32,406 nt of DNA from Candidatus Heritagella gallinarum (GTDB taxonomy: Bacteria; Bacillota; Clostridia; Oscillospirales; Acutalibacteraceae): NCBI GenBank assembly GCA_904394685.1, contig CAJFNK010000009.1, positions 1 through 32,406 of the forward strand. Reading direction: 5' to 3'. The number at the start of each line of letters is the position of its first letter. The stretch's first letter is position 1. Below are positions 32,323 to 32,406 of this stretch, piece by piece. The notes under the pieces are model-generated. The model had not been told where the DNA came from. It did not search any database and worked only from the letters and a program-made list of their open reading frames with translations. A program made the position numbers and the translations under genes.

Positions 32323-32406
32323 TGAGGTGCCCCCTGTCAAGTAGACAGTGAAAAAACAAAAGAATATTTTGTTGGAGATGGTCTCTGCTTTGGCAGGGGC
32401 CATCTT
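32323..32406 (+). mobile_element. End of an IS3-type insertion sequence, extending off the right edge
   Basis: Exact inverted copy of 3-86: begins TGAGGTGCCCCCTGTCAAGT at 32323 and runs off the window. The element body lies to the right, so this copy is in the opposite orientation to the left one. The 87 bases between the vWA stop and this end hold no gene that I can support. No transposase is visible; the IS3 call rests on the end sequence. Confidence 0.6.
32376..32406 (+). terminator. Terminator-like hairpin inside the right IS end
   Basis: Stem 32376-32388 with 32393-32405 (13 bp including two G-U pairs, four-base loop), followed by T at the window edge; the left copy shows that the T-run continues to at least four. 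It would also serve as the end of transcription for the vWA operon. Confidence 0.5.

Noticed and set aside
1-32406. Terminal repeats as evidence for a circular or phage/plasmid molecule
   Set aside because: The terminal copies are inverted, not direct, and the interior is core chromosomal genes (mutS, mutL, sepF, lspA).
1-32406. A 32-kb composite transposon bounded by two IS copies
   Set aside because: The interior holds conserved housekeeping operons in standard order, so mobilisation as a unit is implausible; repeat-induced assembly breaks explain the ends better.

Overview
The window is chromosomal DNA of a Gram-positive, low-to-mid G+C Firmicute, most likely a gut-type clostridium (Oscillospirales/Ruminococcaceae-like). 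This rests on the gene set (sepF, divIVA, ylmE/ylmH, a RicA/YlbF-family protein next to miaB and mutS), strong purine-rich ribosome binding sites, several TTG/GTG starts and sigma-A-type promoters. No rRNA, tRNA or CRISPR array was seen. Both ends of the window carry the same 84-bp sequence in inverted orientation (3-86 and 32323-32406). It looks like the end of an IS3-type insertion sequence, so the window is probably a contig that stopped inside two copies of a repeated element.

Layout. (a) 87-1985: a minus-strand unit of an XRE-type HTH protein (319-1770) and a 57-residue DUF3006-like protein (124-297), then a divergent promoter region. (b) 1986-2798: a YhfC-like intramembrane protease gene whose promoter carries a palindrome resembling a Spo0A box. 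(c) 2899-11233: miaB, ricA-like, mutS, a GNAT acetyltransferase, mutL and miaA. The miaB-ricA-mutS-mutL order matches the Bacillus arrangement, without cotE. (d) 11234-16835: a membrane-anchored HlyD-like protein, ylmE, sepF, ylmH, divIVA, lspA and rluD, closed by a strong terminator at 16864-16893. Genes in (c) and (d) overlap or abut, suggesting long co-transcribed units linking tRNA modification, mismatch repair and the division machinery.

(e) 16924-32235 is the accessory part: a type VII secretion (T7SSb/Ess-like) locus merged with a phospho-threonine signalling set. In order it holds a FHA-FtsK/SpoIIIE ATPase (EssC-like), a YukD/EsaB-like ubiquitin-fold protein, a WXG100-like protein with a degenerate motif, a second small helical protein, a protein with an N-terminal domain, a nine-unit coiled-coil repeat and a C-terminal FHA domain, a three-TM protein with a zinc ribbon, a Ser/Thr kinase with one TM and an external TPR region, a 52-residue membrane protein, a zinc-ribbon protein with seven copies of a DDQTVLLN motif plus TM, TPR, chitobiase-type and leucine-rich domains, and a membrane-anchored vWA protein.

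No EsaA, EssA or canonical EssB is visible. My working model is inference: the kinase, which has an EssB-like topology, phosphorylates the threonines of the DDQTVLL array, and the two FHA proteins (one of them the secretion ATPase) dock on them. The large extracytoplasmic TPR/LRR/vWA domains would act as sensors or adhesive parts at the cell surface. No phosphatase or obvious toxin effector lies in the window, and the right edge is cut by the IS, so the locus may be incomplete.
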